A stretch of 64,000 nt of DNA, from positions 282,355 through 346,354 of the forward strand of contig NZ_HE611065.1 in the NCBI RefSeq assembly GCF_000285595.1, in the 5' to 3' direction. Position numbers and translations under genes: made by a program. The stretch comes from Kurthia senegalensis. GTDB taxonomy: Bacteria; Bacillota; Bacilli; Bacillales_A; Planococcaceae. The notes beneath the pieces were generated by a model. The model saw only the letters and a program-made list of their open reading frames with translations. It was not told the origin of the DNA and did no database searches. How positions within the stretch are numbered: position 1 is the first letter of the stretch; every line of letters begins with the position of its first letter. Below, in pieces: positions 37,031 to 48,407 of this stretch.

Positions 37031-38788
37031 TTATAGAATGCTTGAATAACCGTAATAAATAACCCCGGATGTCGCATCCATTGAAATTTCTTGACCTTGT
37101 TCAATTAATTTCGTTGCATCTTTCACCCCAACAATTACCGGAATTCCTAAAGATAAACCGACAACTGCTGCATGAGATGTTAGACCGCCTTCTTCTGTAA
37201 TAAGGCCTGCACATTTTTCGACTGCTGGCATCATGTCACGATCTGAGCCCACTGTTACAATAATACGACCTGTCGCATCTGTTGCTAATGCTTCTTCTGC
37301 ATTTTTCACGACTAGCGCTTGACCGTTCGTAGCTGCTCGACCGATTCCTTGACCTTTCGTCAACATATCACCAATGACATGTACTTTCATTAAGTTTGTC
37401 GTACCCGCTTCCCCTACTGGTACGCCGGCTGTAATGACAACTAAATCACCGTACTTAACACAATTACTTTCCAATGCTTTTTGTACAGCAAGTTCTAGTA
37501 CTTCATCTGTCGCTGTTACTTTCGGTGCCGTAATCGGATTCACACCCCAAACAAGTGTTAGTTGACGACTCGTAACTTCTGAAGAAGTAACAGCAACGAC
37601 TGGTACTCCTGGGCGATATTTAGCAATCGCACGTGCCGTTGCACCACTTTCAGTAGGAGCTAAAATAGCTGAAACTTGTAAGTTTAATGATGTGTAAGCA
37701 ACAGATTGTGCAATCGCTTCTGTCATCGTAACACCTTGTTGTTTACTACGTGCACGAACGATTTCTTTATGATTTAATGTGTCCTCAATACGAGAAGCAA
37801 TTTTATGCATTGTTTGAACTGCTTCTACCGGATACAAGCCAGCAGCTGTTTCACCTGAAAGCATAATAGCATCCGTACCATCTAAAATAGCATTCGCTAC
37901 ATCACTTGCTTCTGCACGAGTTGGACGAGGATTGCGTTGCATAGAATCTAACATTTGAGTAGCTGTAATAACTGGTTTCCCCAATTTATTACATTTATGA
38001 ATTAAATTTTTTTGTACGACTGGCACTTCTTCAGCTGGAATTTCAACACCTAAATCACCACGAGCGACCATTAATCCATCTGAAACTTGTAAAATTTCAT
38101 TGATATTATCGACGCCCTCTTGGTTTTCGATTTTTGGAATGATGCGAATTTCTGCATGATGGTTTTCAAGTAGTTGACGAATTTCTAATACGTCTGACGC
38201 ACGGCGCACGAATGAAGCCGCAATAAAATCGACCCCTTGTTCGATACCGAATTCAATATCAGAAGCATCTTTTTCTGTAATACCTGGAAGTTGTACAGAT
38301 ACACCAGGGACGTTTACACCTTTTTTATTTTTCAATGTACCCGCATTTTCTACAACCGTATGAATTAATCCTTTGTCTGTTTCTTTACCTGTAACGTGTA
38401 ATTCAATCAAACCGTCATCTAATAAAATAACTGAACCTTCTTCAACGTCTTCAATTAATTTTTCATACGTAATTGAAAAGACTTCTGTCGTTCCAAGAAC
38501 TTCCGTCATCGAAATATCGATTTTTTGACCTGTTACTAAATCAATCGCATCGTTTTCCATATTGTGCGTACGGATTTCAGGACCTTTCGTATCAAGCAAA
38601 ATGCCGACGATTTTCCCTGTTTCTTTCGCTGCTTTACGAATCGCTTCGATACGAACAGCGTGTTCTTCATGAGAACCGTGTGAAAAGTTTAAACGAGCAA
38701 CATTCATACCCGATTCAATTAATTTAACTAACGTTTCGTGGGATTCACTAGCTGGCCCAATCGTACATACAATTTTTGTTTTTCTCAT
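37031..38788 (-). CDS. pyk: Pyruvate kinase
   Basis: 585 residues, as in Bacillus pyruvate kinase. The N-terminal TIM barrel ([48 protein letters not shown]), B domain and C domain are present. The C-terminal phosphohistidine PEP-utiliser-like extension of Bacilli (about 475-585) is also there, with [11 protein letters not shown]. It makes pyruvate and ATP from PEP. ATG 38788 is preferred over a GTG nine bases upstream because GGGAG then has proper spacing. Follows pfkA in the same operon. Confidence 0.97.
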   Translation of the reverse strand: MRKTKIVCTIGPASESHETLVKLIESGMNVARLNFSHGSHEEHAVRIEAIRKAAKETGKIVGILLDTKGPEIRTHNMENDAIDLVTGQKIDISMTEVLGTTEVFSITYEKLIEDVEEGSVILLDDGLIELHVTGKETDKGLIHTVVENAGTLKNKKGVNVPGVSVQLPGITEKDASDIEFGIEQGVDFIAASFVRRASDVLEIRQLLENHHAEIRIIPKIENQEGVDNINEILQVSDGLMVARGDLGVEIPAEEVPVVQKNLIHKCNKLGKPVITATQMLDSMQRNPRPTRAEASDVANAILDGTDAIMLSGETAAGLYPVEAVQTMHKIASRIEDTLNHKEIVRARSKQQGVTMTEAIAQSVAYTSLNLQVSAILAPTESGATARAIAKYRPGVPVVAVTSSEVTSRQLTLVWGVNPITAPKVTATDEVLELAVQKALESNCVKYGDLVVITAGVPVGEAGTTNLMKVHVIGDMLTKGQGIGRAATNGQALVVKNAEEALATDATGRIIVTVGSDRDMMPAVEKCAGLITEEGGLTSHAAVVGLSLGIPVIVGVKDATKLIEQGQEISMDATSGVIYYGYSSIL

Positions 38789-38810
38789 TCGTTGCACACT
38801 CCCATATTAA

Positions 38811-39869
<1,059 letters not shown>

Positions 39870-39925
39870 TTATCAACTATTACATGCATCCGTTGAAAGA
39901 AGTCTAACATCTCTTTCTATTTTCT

Positions 39926-39954
39926 ATCATAACGATTTTTTCTCGATTTGGAAA
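39926..39954 (-). promoter_or_regulatory. pfkA-pyk promoter
   Basis: TTTCCA (39949-39954), 17-nt spacer, TATGAT (39926-39931), about 160 bp upstream of the pfkA start. Confidence 0.6.
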
Positions 39955-39957
39955 CGA

Positions 39958-40911
39958 TTATTGTGCGAAAACACCAATTTTACGATACTTTTCATACCGT
40001 TGCTCAATCAATTGTTCGACAGATAAATCGTTTAATTCAGCAAGAGATTGAACGAGTGTAGCTTTTAATCGTTTCGCTTGTTGCTCTGGGTCTTTTTGAG
40101 CCCCACCGAGCAACTCTTCAATAATAGAATCAATAATATTCATTTCTAATAAATCTGGAGCGGTAATACGCATCGCTTCCGCTGCTTGTTGTGCTTTCGT
40201 CGCATCTTTCCAAAGAATAGATGCCGCGCCTTCCGGTGAAATAACAGAGAAAGTAGAATTTGAAAGCATATGCAAATGATTCGCTACGCCAAGTGCTAAT
40301 GCCCCACCACTACCGCCTTCGCCAATTACGACACTAATCACAGGTACTTTTAAGCCTGCCATCTCGACTAAATTACGTGCAATCGCTTCGCTTTGACCAC
40401 GTTTTTCCGCTTCTCCACCTGGATAAGCACCTTTCGTATCGATAAAGCAAATAATTGGACGATTAAATTTTTCGGCTTGTTTCATTAGACGTAACGCTTT
40501 TCGATACCCTTCTGGATGAGGCATACCGAAATTACGTAACACATTCTCTTTCGTATCACGACCACGTTGATGACCAATGATTGTAACAGGTTGTCCTTCA
40601 AAAGAAGCAATACCTGAAACGATTGCGGCATCATCCCCAAAATGACGGTCGCCGTGTAACTCGATAAAATCATCAAATATATATGAAACGTAATCAAGCG
40701 TTGTTGGACGTTCTGCTAAACGGGCAATTTGTACGCGATCCCACGGTTTTAAGTTCGTATAGACGTCTACTTCTAATTGTGCGAGACGGCTTTCTAACGT
40801 ACTAATTTCTTCTGTGAAATCTAAATTTTCCGTCGTCGTTAATTTTTTTAACTCTTCAATTTTCATACGAAGATCTACGAGTGGTTTTTCAAAAGGTAAT
40901 CGTTTAGACAT
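39958..40911 (-). CDS. accA: Acetyl-CoA carboxylase carboxyltransferase subunit alpha
   Basis: 317 residues. Pairs with AccD to form the carboxyltransferase that makes malonyl-CoA for fatty acid synthesis. N-terminal coiled coil, then the crotonase-like fold with [22 protein letters not shown] and [18 protein letters not shown] 40911 has GGAGGGG upstream and overlaps the end of accD by 8 nt, showing translational coupling. Part of gntR-accD-accA. Confidence 0.97.
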   Translation of the reverse strand: MSKRLPFEKPLVDLRMKIEELKKLTTTENLDFTEEISTLESRLAQLEVDVYTNLKPWDRVQIARLAERPTTLDYVSYIFDDFIELHGDRHFGDDAAIVSGIASFEGQPVTIIGHQRGRDTKENVLRNFGMPHPEGYRKALRLMKQAEKFNRPIICFIDTKGAYPGGEAEKRGQSEAIARNLVEMAGLKVPVISVVIGEGGSGGALALGVANHLHMLSNSTFSVISPEGAASILWKDATKAQQAAEAMRITAPDLLEMNIIDSIIEELLGGAQKDPEQQAKRLKATLVQSLAELNDLSVEQLIEQRYEKYRKIGVFAQ

Positions 40912-41767
40912 GTTGCACCCCTCCATCATGTAACTTCACAATTGTCGCTAATGTTTGGCGCATTTTCGTACGCTCCACAATTGCATCTAATTGACCGTGA
41001 TCTAATAAAAATTCAGCGGTTTGAAAATCATCCGGTAATTTTTCCCGTACGGTTTGTTCGATCACTCGACGTCCCGCAAAGCCGATAAGTGCTTGTGGTT
41101 CAGCAATATTATAGTCGCCTACAGAAGCAAAACTTGCCGAAACACCGCCTGTCGTCGGATGTGTCATAACCGAAATAAACAATAACCCTTTCGAAGCATG
41201 TCGTTCTAAAGCTACACTCGTCTTCGCCATTTGCATAAGTGAAATAACGCCTTCTTGCATACGAGCGCCACCACTTGCTGTGAAAATAATAAATGGTACA
41301 CGCAGTTCCGTTGCTTTTTCAATGGCACGTGTAATTTTTTCCCCAACGACTGAACCCATTGATCCCATACGGAAATGTGCATCCATAATCGCTACGACTA
41401 CTTTTCGACCTTCTAATAAACCAGTACCTGTTAGTACCGCTTCTGTTAAATTCGTTTTCTTTTGGTCGGCTAATACTTTATCCGTATAACCGGGGAAGTT
41501 AAGAGGATTCAACGTTTGAATTGATTCATCCATCGCTTCAAATGACCCTTCATCTAACGTAATAGCCACGCGGTCATAAGCCGTCATTTTATGATGGAAA
41601 TGACATTTCGGACAAACGCCTAATTCATTATTAAGTTCTGCTTTCAACATAACGTGTTGACATTTTTCACATTTCACCACATCTTGTTGATGACGTAAAT
41701 CCTCGTGCTTCATAACAAAGTGTTTTTTCTTTTTATTTTTTTTATTAAAAATATCTCGAATACTCAT
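40904..41767 (-). CDS. accD: Acetyl-CoA carboxylase carboxyltransferase subunit beta
   Basis: 287 residues. The N-terminal four-cysteine zinc ribbon is CEKC (about 34-37) and CPKC (about 53-56). The carboxyltransferase domain has [12 protein letters not shown] and [21 protein letters not shown] upstream of the ATG. It starts 15 nt after the GntR-type regulator gene, so the regulator and both carboxyltransferase subunits form one transcription unit. Confidence 0.97.
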   Translation of the reverse strand: MSIRDIFNKKNKKKKHFVMKHEDLRHQQDVVKCEKCQHVMLKAELNNELGVCPKCHFHHKMTAYDRVAITLDEGSFEAMDESIQTLNPLNFPGYTDKVLADQKKTNLTEAVLTGTGLLEGRKVVVAIMDAHFRMGSMGSVVGEKITRAIEKATELRVPFIIFTASGGARMQEGVISLMQMAKTSVALERHASKGLLFISVMTHPTTGGVSASFASVGDYNIAEPQALIGFAGRRVIEQTVREKLPDDFQTAEFLLDHGQLDAIVERTKMRQTLATIVKLHDGGVQHV

Positions 41768-41782
41768 TGTTTCATGGCTCCT

Positions 41783-42415
41783 TTAAAAGGTTTCCAACCA
41801 CTGTTCATACGCTGCCAAAGCAGCAGTTGGATTTCCCATCCGTAAGTTGCTTAAAAATTTCTCTAACGATAGTTGCTCCGCATTGGAAGAACGACCTTCA
41901 TACGGGCGATCCGCAAATTGATTTAAAAGCATCCAAATTTTTAATACGAGTCGATTGTTAGATGTCACGATTAATTCTCGTACCAAATCTTCTCGTTCAA
42001 TACCTTCACCTGTTATTACTTTATGTAATAAACTTTCCCAAACCGGGAGCTTGCGTAACTGGTCCTCAACGGCAACAGCACAAATGGCATCCCGTTCAAA
42101 TATTTGCTGTGTTTCAATAACGTGATCCAAATCCCCTTCAGCTGGCAATATAAATTTTGCAAGCATTTGTACGAGTTGATGGTTTCGATAATCCGATAAA
42201 TACGTACCTCCACCATGCTTCGTTTGAATAAGCCCGAGTAACTCCATACTCCGTAATGCTTCTCGCACAGAAGAACGTCCTACTTCTAGTCGTTCCGCTA
42301 ACATACGTTCTGAAGGTAATTTACCACCTGGTTTTATTCCCTCATCTTGTATGATTTGTTGCAAGTCATTCACAATTTCTATAAACACCTTTGATTTCGG
42401 TTGATTTGTTGACAT
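41783..42415 (-). CDS. FadR-subfamily GntR transcriptional regulator
   Basis: 210 residues. N-terminal winged helix (about 10-75) with GKLPSERMLAERLEVGRSSVREALRSMELLGLI and the wing KHGGGTYL, then an all-helical effector domain of the FCD/FadR type. AAGGAG upstream. First gene before accD-accA, and directly preceded by a palindrome with the FadR-type core TGGTCnGACCA. It therefore likely controls its own operon and malonyl-CoA supply; the ligand (acyl-CoA or another metabolite) is inferred. B. subtilis has the malic enzyme gene ytsJ at this place instead. Confidence 0.85.
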   Translation of the reverse strand: MSTNQPKSKVFIEIVNDLQQIIQDEGIKPGGKLPSERMLAERLEVGRSSVREALRSMELLGLIQTKHGGGTYLSDYRNHQLVQMLAKFILPAEGDLDHVIETQQIFERDAICAVAVEDQLRKLPVWESLLHKVITGEGIEREDLVRELIVTSNNRLVLKIWMLLNQFADRPYEGRSSNAEQLSLEKFLSNLRMGNPTAALAAYEQWLETF

Positions 42416-42443
42416 AAACCTCTCTCCTTAGCAAAAAGCTAAC

Positions 42444-42464
42444 AAAAGTGGTCTGACCACTTTT
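42444..42464. promoter_or_regulatory. FadR/GntR-type operator of gntR-accDA
   Basis: Ten-base arms AAAAGTGGTC / GACCACTTTT around a single central base. The centre TGGTCTGACCA equals the FadR-family core. Outer arms GCTAA (42438-42442) / TTAGC (42467-42471) extend the symmetry. A candidate promoter, TTTACG-17-TATGCT, lies immediately upstream on the minus strand. Confidence 0.8.
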
Positions 42465-42508
42465 CATTAGCATACATAATTTCAAACGATTCGTAAAGTA
42501 AAAAAGAT

Positions 42509-42537
42509 AAAAAAACTGTGTTTTACACACAGTTTTT
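42509..42537 (-). terminator. dnaE terminator
   Basis: AAAAAACTGTGT / AACACAGTTTTTTT hairpin at the dnaE stop. Confidence 0.85.
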
Positions 42538-45500
42538 TATGACTTACTATTAAATTCTGTTTCTATGATTTGTCGTAACTCCTTCACAATGACTTGTGGC
42601 TTACCGTTTCGTACTTCTATTTTTCCTTTAACGATTAAATTTTGATCTTCCTTTAACCAACTTATGACTTGGTTATACGTTCGAGGAAATAACGTTGCAT
42701 CTACGTGACCATCTTCATCTTCTAGTTGTAAAAATGCCATTGGTTCCCCTTTCTTCGTCCTAATTTGCTTTTTAGAAAGAACATTCCCAACAATCTCCAC
42801 GAATTCCCCTGCCCGACATTGTGGAATTCGACTAATCGGCAGTACGTGTAAATTGTGTTCCTTTTTCAAAGTTGCAATAGGATGTGGAGATAAATATAAC
42901 CCGAGCACTTCTTTTTCTAAAGCTAATTTTTCACGTTCTGACATCGGTTCAGCTTTCGCATATTTCGGCGTCCCAAATAAAGCAAAATCATTTAAATCTC
43001 CCGCTCCTGAAACGAGATCATTTTGAAGAGACCCTTGTGTAAGTGCACCCTTTAAAGAAGCAAGTAATACACTTCGATCTTTCCCAAATTCATCAAATGC
43101 ACCCGCTTTAATCAGCGGCTCAAAAGTAGATTCTTTTAATAAAGCAGAAGGGAAATACGTCATCATCGTATAGAGATTCGTCCATTTTCCTTCTCCGTTA
43201 TTACGCATCCGTTTCAACTCTTCTAAAAATGGAGTCGGTACACCTTTAATCGCCCCAAGCGCAAATCGTACTTGCCCATTTTCAACGCGGAATCCTCGTC
43301 CACTTTTCGTAATAGATGGCGGTAAGATGTGTACGTTATTTCGTTTCATTTCTTGCATAATCGTACGCATTTTTTTACTATCTCCTAAAACAGAAGATAG
43401 CGTAGCTGCATAAAAATAAGGGGCAAAATTGGCTTTTAAATACGCGAGTTGATACGTGATTACACTGTACGCTGCCGAATGGGATTTGGGGAATCCATAA
43501 TCGGCGAATCGTACGATCAAATCATAAATGTGATTCGCTGTTTGTTCATCATAGCCTTGCTTACGCGCTCCACCGACAAAATGTGTCCGTTCTTGATCTA
43601 ATGTTTCTTTTTTCTTTTTACTAACCGCTCTTCGTAATAAATCCGCTTCCCCCATTGAGAAGCCGGCAAATTTAGCGGCGATTTGTAAAATTTGTTCTTG
43701 ATATACGATAACGCCATACGTTTCCTCTAAAATATCACGTAATGCCTCATGTGGCATTTCGATAGGTTCTTGACCGTGTTTTCGTCTCGCATACACCGGA
43801 ATAAATGCCATTGGGCCCGGACGATATAGTGCATTAATCGCAATCAAATCCGAAAAAACGGTCGGTGCAATTTCACGAAGTGCTTCTTGCATACCCGTTG
43901 ATTCTAGTTGGAATACACCGAGCGTATCACCTCTTCTTAAAAGAGCAAACGTATTTTCATCATGAAACGGAATCTTTTCGAATTTAAGCATTTTCCCGAG
44001 GTCTGCATAAATCATATTACGGATCATTTCAAGTGTCGTTAAATTTCGAAGGCCTAAAAAATCCATTTTCAATAAACCCATTTGTTCAACTTCTTGCATC
44101 GGCCATTGCGTTAAATACATTCCGTCATGACCTTTTTCGATTGGAATCGTTTCAACGAGTGGCGTCGGTGATAAAACAACACCCGCAGCGTGCGTAGAAG
44201 CATTTCGAGACAAACCTTCTAGTTTTAAAGCAATTCGAATAATCTCATCATGTTTAGGATGCGCATGTTGCCAAGCTGCTAATCCATCAGGCAATTGCAA
44301 TGCATCTCGTAACGTTACCCCTTGCTTCGACGGAATGAGTTTTGATACGTCTGAAAGCTGTTGCATCGTTAACCCGTATGTTCTGCCAACATCTCGCAAC
44401 ACAGCTTTCGCAGACAACGTTCCGAATGTAATAATTTGAGAAACGTAATGCGCACCGTATTTTTCTGCGACGTATTGAATCACTTCTTGTCGACGATGGT
44501 CTGCAAAGTCGACATCAATATCCGGTAATGTAACACGTTCTGGATTTAAGAACCGTTCGAATAATAACCCGTATTGTAGTGGATCGACTGTCGTAATACG
44601 CATAGCAAATGCAACGAGGGAACTCGCTGACGAGCCACGTCCCGGACCTGTTAAAATCCCTTGTTGTCGTGCGTATTCAATATAATCAGCGACAATTAAA
44701 AAATAATCGGAATAGCCCATTTGCTCGATAATTCCTAATTCCTTATCCAGCCTTTCTTTATAAGGGGGCGGTACATTTCCTGAAAATTGACGTTGCAAGA
44801 AAGCGGTCGTTTGTTGGCGCAGCATCTCCCCCGCTGTCATGCCGTCTTTCACAGGGAATTTTGGCATATGAAAATGAACAGGTGGCATATCGAACTGACA
44901 AGCCGTTAAAAAAGATGCCATCGTGTCGAGCCACTCTACTTGATCTTCATAAAAACGCTCAATTTCTTCTGTTGTATGCACGTATTGATGTTTCGTTTCC
45001 ACCGACTGTTCTCGGTCAGATAACTTCTCACCCCGGTCGATGGCACGTGCTACTTCGTACGCTTGCCAATCTTCTTCTTCTAAAAAAGTGTACCGTTGCG
45101 TCATACCAATCGGAATTTGTAATGTTTCACACAATCGCACGACAGCTCGTTCATTCGCACAAGGCTGTCCTGCAGGCCTTTCAACCCCAACGATACAATC
45201 TTCTTCAAATAAGTCTCGTAGCACCCTTACATGTTCTTCTGAAAGGTCTTCCCAAGAAGTATGTGATAGTGGAATCAAAATCCGTAACCCTTCTCGGTAT
45301 CCTTCTAGCCAGCGAAGTGGCAGAACGCCATCTTCTTTTAACGAACTTGCCGAAGAAACTTTCATAATATGTGAATAACCCGTTTCCGTTTTGCTATATA
45401 ACACTACTTGCCGACGTACATCGCCCATTTGAATGTCTACAGTCAATCCGATTACAGGCTGTTTTCCAGCTTCTTTTAAACGATGCCAAAAAGGCAGCAC

Positions 45501-45635
45501 GCCATACATTTTACTGTTGGTAATTGCTGCCACTTCGACATGTTGTTCGTTCATTTTTTGAATCAATTCATCGATACGAATTGTACTTTGTAACAAATCA
45601 GCGGCTGTGACGACTTGTGAATAAACAACTGACAT
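42537..45635 (-). CDS. dnaE: DNA polymerase III subunit alpha, DnaE type
   Basis: 1032 residues, family C polymerase that extends RNA primers on the lagging strand in Firmicutes. The polymerase core has GPGRGSSASSLVAFAM and the catalytic PDIDVDFADHRR. A tandem helix-hairpin-helix and a C-terminal OB fold (VEIVGNVLSKKQIRTKKGEPMAFLQLEDEDG) follow. The N-terminal PHP domain has lost metal-binding residues: QVVTAADLL where B. subtilis has QVHSGYSLL, and ITNSKMYG for LTDDHVMYG. ATG 45635 is preferred (AGAGG nine bases upstream). Follows nrnA by 17 nt. Confidence 0.95.
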   Translation of the reverse strand: MSVVYSQVVTAADLLQSTIRIDELIQKMNEQHVEVAAITNSKMYGVLPFWHRLKEAGKQPVIGLTVDIQMGDVRRQVVLYSKTETGYSHIMKVSSASSLKEDGVLPLRWLEGYREGLRILIPLSHTSWEDLSEEHVRVLRDLFEEDCIVGVERPAGQPCANERAVVRLCETLQIPIGMTQRYTFLEEEDWQAYEVARAIDRGEKLSDREQSVETKHQYVHTTEEIERFYEDQVEWLDTMASFLTACQFDMPPVHFHMPKFPVKDGMTAGEMLRQQTTAFLQRQFSGNVPPPYKERLDKELGIIEQMGYSDYFLIVADYIEYARQQGILTGPGRGSSASSLVAFAMRITTVDPLQYGLLFERFLNPERVTLPDIDVDFADHRRQEVIQYVAEKYGAHYVSQIITFGTLSAKAVLRDVGRTYGLTMQQLSDVSKLIPSKQGVTLRDALQLPDGLAAWQHAHPKHDEIIRIALKLEGLSRNASTHAAGVVLSPTPLVETIPIEKGHDGMYLTQWPMQEVEQMGLLKMDFLGLRNLTTLEMIRNMIYADLGKMLKFEKIPFHDENTFALLRRGDTLGVFQLESTGMQEALREIAPTVFSDLIAINALYRPGPMAFIPVYARRKHGQEPIEMPHEALRDILEETYGVIVYQEQILQIAAKFAGFSMGEADLLRRAVSKKKKETLDQERTHFVGGARKQGYDEQTANHIYDLIVRFADYGFPKSHSAAYSVITYQLAYLKANFAPYFYAATLSSVLGDSKKMRTIMQEMKRNNVHILPPSITKSGRGFRVENGQVRFALGAIKGVPTPFLEELKRMRNNGEGKWTNLYTMMTYFPSALLKESTFEPLIKAGAFDEFGKDRSVLLASLKGALTQGSLQNDLVSGAGDLNDFALFGTPKYAKAEPMSEREKLALEKEVLGLYLSPHPIATLKKEHNLHVLPISRIPQCRAGEFVEIVGNVLSKKQIRTKKGEPMAFLQLEDEDGHVDATLFPRTYNQVISWLKEDQNLIVKGKIEVRNGKPQVIVKELRQIIETEFNSKS

Positions 45636-45652
45636 CCGCATCAACCTCTTTT

Positions 45653-46582
45653 CTAGTTGTCTTTACATAATTTTTGAATCACTTGAATCAGTTCATCCGC
45701 TTCTTCCCATGAATAAACAGTAGCTCCTGCCGCAACAGGATGTCCACCGCCATTAAATTGCTTCGCAATCGTATTAATGATTGGTCCTTTTGAGCGTAGA
45801 CGCACACGGATTTGATTTTCTTCTTCTACGAACATTGCCCAAGCAACAATTCCTTTGGCACTACCTAAAATCGGTACGAGATTATTCGTTTCTTCTACTG
45901 TGACACCGAATTGTTGGAGCGTTTCTTTCGTTAACTTAATTGAGGCCGCACCATTTTCGTCCATTTGGAAGTTTTGATAAATGTATCCTTGTAAGTGAAG
46001 AACATTTTGTGACACTTCATACATGCCGTTAAACAATGAAGGACGGTCAAAACCGTATTTAATTAATTCTGCAACTGTATTAAATGTTACTTCTGTCGTG
46101 CTCGGATATTGAAAGCGTCCTGTATCGCCGACGATTCCTGCGAATAAAAAGCGCGCAGACTGTTCATTCAATTGCCAATTAGCTGTTTTTGCTAATTCGA
46201 AAATCATTTCAGAACAAGAACTTGCACTCGTTTGTACCCAACGAAGGTCGCCATAAGGATCTTCATTCGGATGATGATCAATTTTAATAACGTAGGCACC
46301 GCGGTCATATCTTTGATCATCGATGCGATCGGTATTTGCTGTATCGGTTACGATTACGAGAGCCCCTTCGAATTGCGCATCTTCTATTTCGTCCGGCTTC
46401 CCTAAATAATCTAGTGGCGCGCTATGTTTTCCTGTCGTATAGACGACTTTATCCGGATAATTCGTACGTAAAAGTGTTGCAAGACCTAGCTGTGAACCAT
46501 AAGCATCTTCATCTGGTCTAACGTGTCGGTGTACGATAATCGTATTATATTTTTCAATCGTATCGATAATTTGTCGTTTCAT
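45653..46582 (-). CDS. nrnA: DHH-family oligoribonuclease / pAp phosphatase NrnA
   Basis: 309 residues. The DHH domain has IIVHRHVRPDEDAYGSQLGL, TDTANTDR and KIDHHPNEDPYG (DHH metal motif). The DHHA1 domain ends with FNGGGHPVAAGA. NrnA degrades nano-RNAs to mononucleotides and dephosphorylates 3'-phosphoadenosine 5'-phosphate. In Bacillus the order is ytoI-ytpI-nrnA-ytrI-dnaE; here ytpI and ytrI are missing. Operon with dnaE. Confidence 0.94.
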   Translation of the reverse strand: MKRQIIDTIEKYNTIIVHRHVRPDEDAYGSQLGLATLLRTNYPDKVVYTTGKHSAPLDYLGKPDEIEDAQFEGALVIVTDTANTDRIDDQRYDRGAYVIKIDHHPNEDPYGDLRWVQTSASSCSEMIFELAKTANWQLNEQSARFLFAGIVGDTGRFQYPSTTEVTFNTVAELIKYGFDRPSLFNGMYEVSQNVLHLQGYIYQNFQMDENGAASIKLTKETLQQFGVTVEETNNLVPILGSAKGIVAWAMFVEEENQIRVRLRSKGPIINTIAKQFNGGGHPVAAGATVYSWEEADELIQVIQKLCKDN

Positions 46583-46635
46583 CTGGCAAGTCTCCCAACT
46601 AATCTTTTCTTTCTAGTGTAAAGCATATTGTGCCA

Positions 46636-46681
46636 TTAAAAAAGTAGACAAAATCGAAATTCCGATTTTGTCTACTTTTTC
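46636..46681 (-). terminator. Terminator after the YtoI-like gene
   Basis: AAAAAGTAGACAAAATCG / CGATTTTGTCTACTTTTT, long stem with a 6-7 nt loop and T-run. Confidence 0.9.
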
Positions 46682-46687
46682 GTTCGA

Positions 46688-47997
46688 TTATCGTTCTAAC
46701 AATTGGAACGTAATCATCGCTTTACAAACGAGTACATCTTCTGAAAATGCTTCAAAATCCATTTTCACAAACTTACGACTCAAGTTTAAAATACGTGGTA
46801 CGACGCGAACACTTTTCTCCATTTGAACAGGTTTCATAAAGTAAACGGTCATATTTTCAACGACGCTTTCGCCGCGTTTTGTTTTTTCAATGCTTGTGCG
46901 CCCGCTTCAACTAATACCGTTGTAAACGCACCATTCGAAATCGCACCGAATTGATTGGTCATTTGAGGTGTGACTGTAAAATCAACGACCGTATCTGTAT
47001 AATCATCCGACATTTTGATTTCATTTTTTACAAGATCATCGATTGTTTCACCGTGTTGAGGTTGACGCTGTGCCATTTGAATGGCTTTTAACACGTCTTG
47101 ACGGCTAACAACACCTTGTAGTTCTCCGTGCTCGTCGGCAACTGGTAGAAGGTCAATTCCTTCCCAAATCATACGATGCCCTGCTGTTGCAACGCTCGTT
47201 TTCATCGTTACAGTAATCGGATTTCGTGTCATTAAACGATCAATTGACTCTTCTTCTTGTTTGCCAATCACATCTTTTGACGTCACAATTCCTACAATTT
47301 TTTGTTGTTTGTCTACTACTGGATATCCACCGTGCGTCGTTTGAGAATTTAACGAATTAAAATCAGCAACCGTCGCTGTGCTACGTAAATACGATGTATC
47401 TTGAATTGGCACGACAATGTCTTCAATTAATAAAATTTCTTTTTTAATTAATTGGTCATAAATCGCACGGTTAATCATCGTTGCGACCGTAAACGTATCG
47501 TAACTTGATGAAATAATCGGTAATTCTAGTTCATCCGCTAATGCTTTCGTTTCATCTGTTGCATCGAAACCCCCTGTAATTAATACAGCTGCACCTGCAC
47601 GCAATGCCGCTTCATGTGTATCACTACGGTTTCCGACGATTAATAAACTACCCGCATCCGTATAGCGCATCATATCGTCCATCTTCATTGCACCGATTAC
47701 AAATTTCGTTAACGTTTTGTATAAACCGCTCTTACCACCTAAAACTTGCCCGTCTACAATATTCACAATTTCTGCAAGCGTTAATCGCTCAATATTTTCT
47801 TTTTTCTTTTTCTCAATACGAATCGTACCTACTCGCTCAATCGTACTAACGAGGCGTCTATTTTCCGCTTCTTTGATGGCGCGATATGCTGTACCTTCAC
47901 TAACGGACATATCTTTCGCAATTTGGCGAACCGAAATTTTATCACCTACAGGTAAAGATTCAATGTATTGAATAATTTTCTCATGTTTTGTAACCAA
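46688..47997 (-). CDS. CBS/DRTGG/hotdog regulator-like protein (YtoI), frameshifted near the C-terminus
   Basis: YtoI-family protein. The N-terminal winged helix (VRQIAKDMSVSEGTAYRAIKEAE) is followed by a DRTGG domain, two CBS domains (about 195-310) and a C-terminal hotdog thioesterase-like domain. TTG 47997 aligns with the Bacillus start and has AGGTG upstream. As given, the frame stops at 46849 after AAKASLKI. In the neighbouring frame the hotdog domain continues GESVVENMTVYFMKPVQMEKS to a stop at 46688. One T is missing from the T6 run at 46882-46887; with it the protein is ~437 residues, the family length. CBS domains suggest nucleotide sensing. Function unknown. Confidence 0.82.
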
Positions 47998-48407
47998 AAA
48001 AATCACCTAATTTCCAACGTCTTTCTTCTTAACTAAGTGTACCATAATTCTTTCTTACTTATATAATATAATTGTCAAAAAGAGCGTAATTAATTGAACG
48101 AGCTGTTATAGTCTTATGCTAAAGGGATTGAAAACACATGTTCTCCATCTCTAATAAATAGACGATTCCTTTCATAAATCATGATGGAAACTGCATTTTT
48201 CTACTCTATTTTTTAATGCTATGTCACTTCTTTTTGTAGATCCACACCTTAAAATACGCCTTTCACGTTATTCAAAACAATATTTTTTGGTACACTATGT
48301 TTGAGCATCTTAAAGCTACATAAAGGTTTTGACAACTAACGTCTTTTTTAGATATACCCATTTATGTGTGAGGTCAACTCAATATTTTATAATAGGAGGT
48401 TTTTTCA
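47998..48407. other. Divergent intergenic region of ytoI and pepQ
   Basis: About 410 bases, AT-rich. A TTGACA (48329-48334)-18-TATACC (48353-48358) promoter for pepQ is visible. On the minus side a TTGACA near 48075 with TATA-like boxes probably serves ytoI. No gene or strong hairpin seen in between. Confidence 0.5.

Noticed and set aside
44861-45378. Plus-strand open frames of 112-168 codons opposite dnaE
   Set aside because: Antisense shadows of the conserved dnaE coding sequence without start signals.
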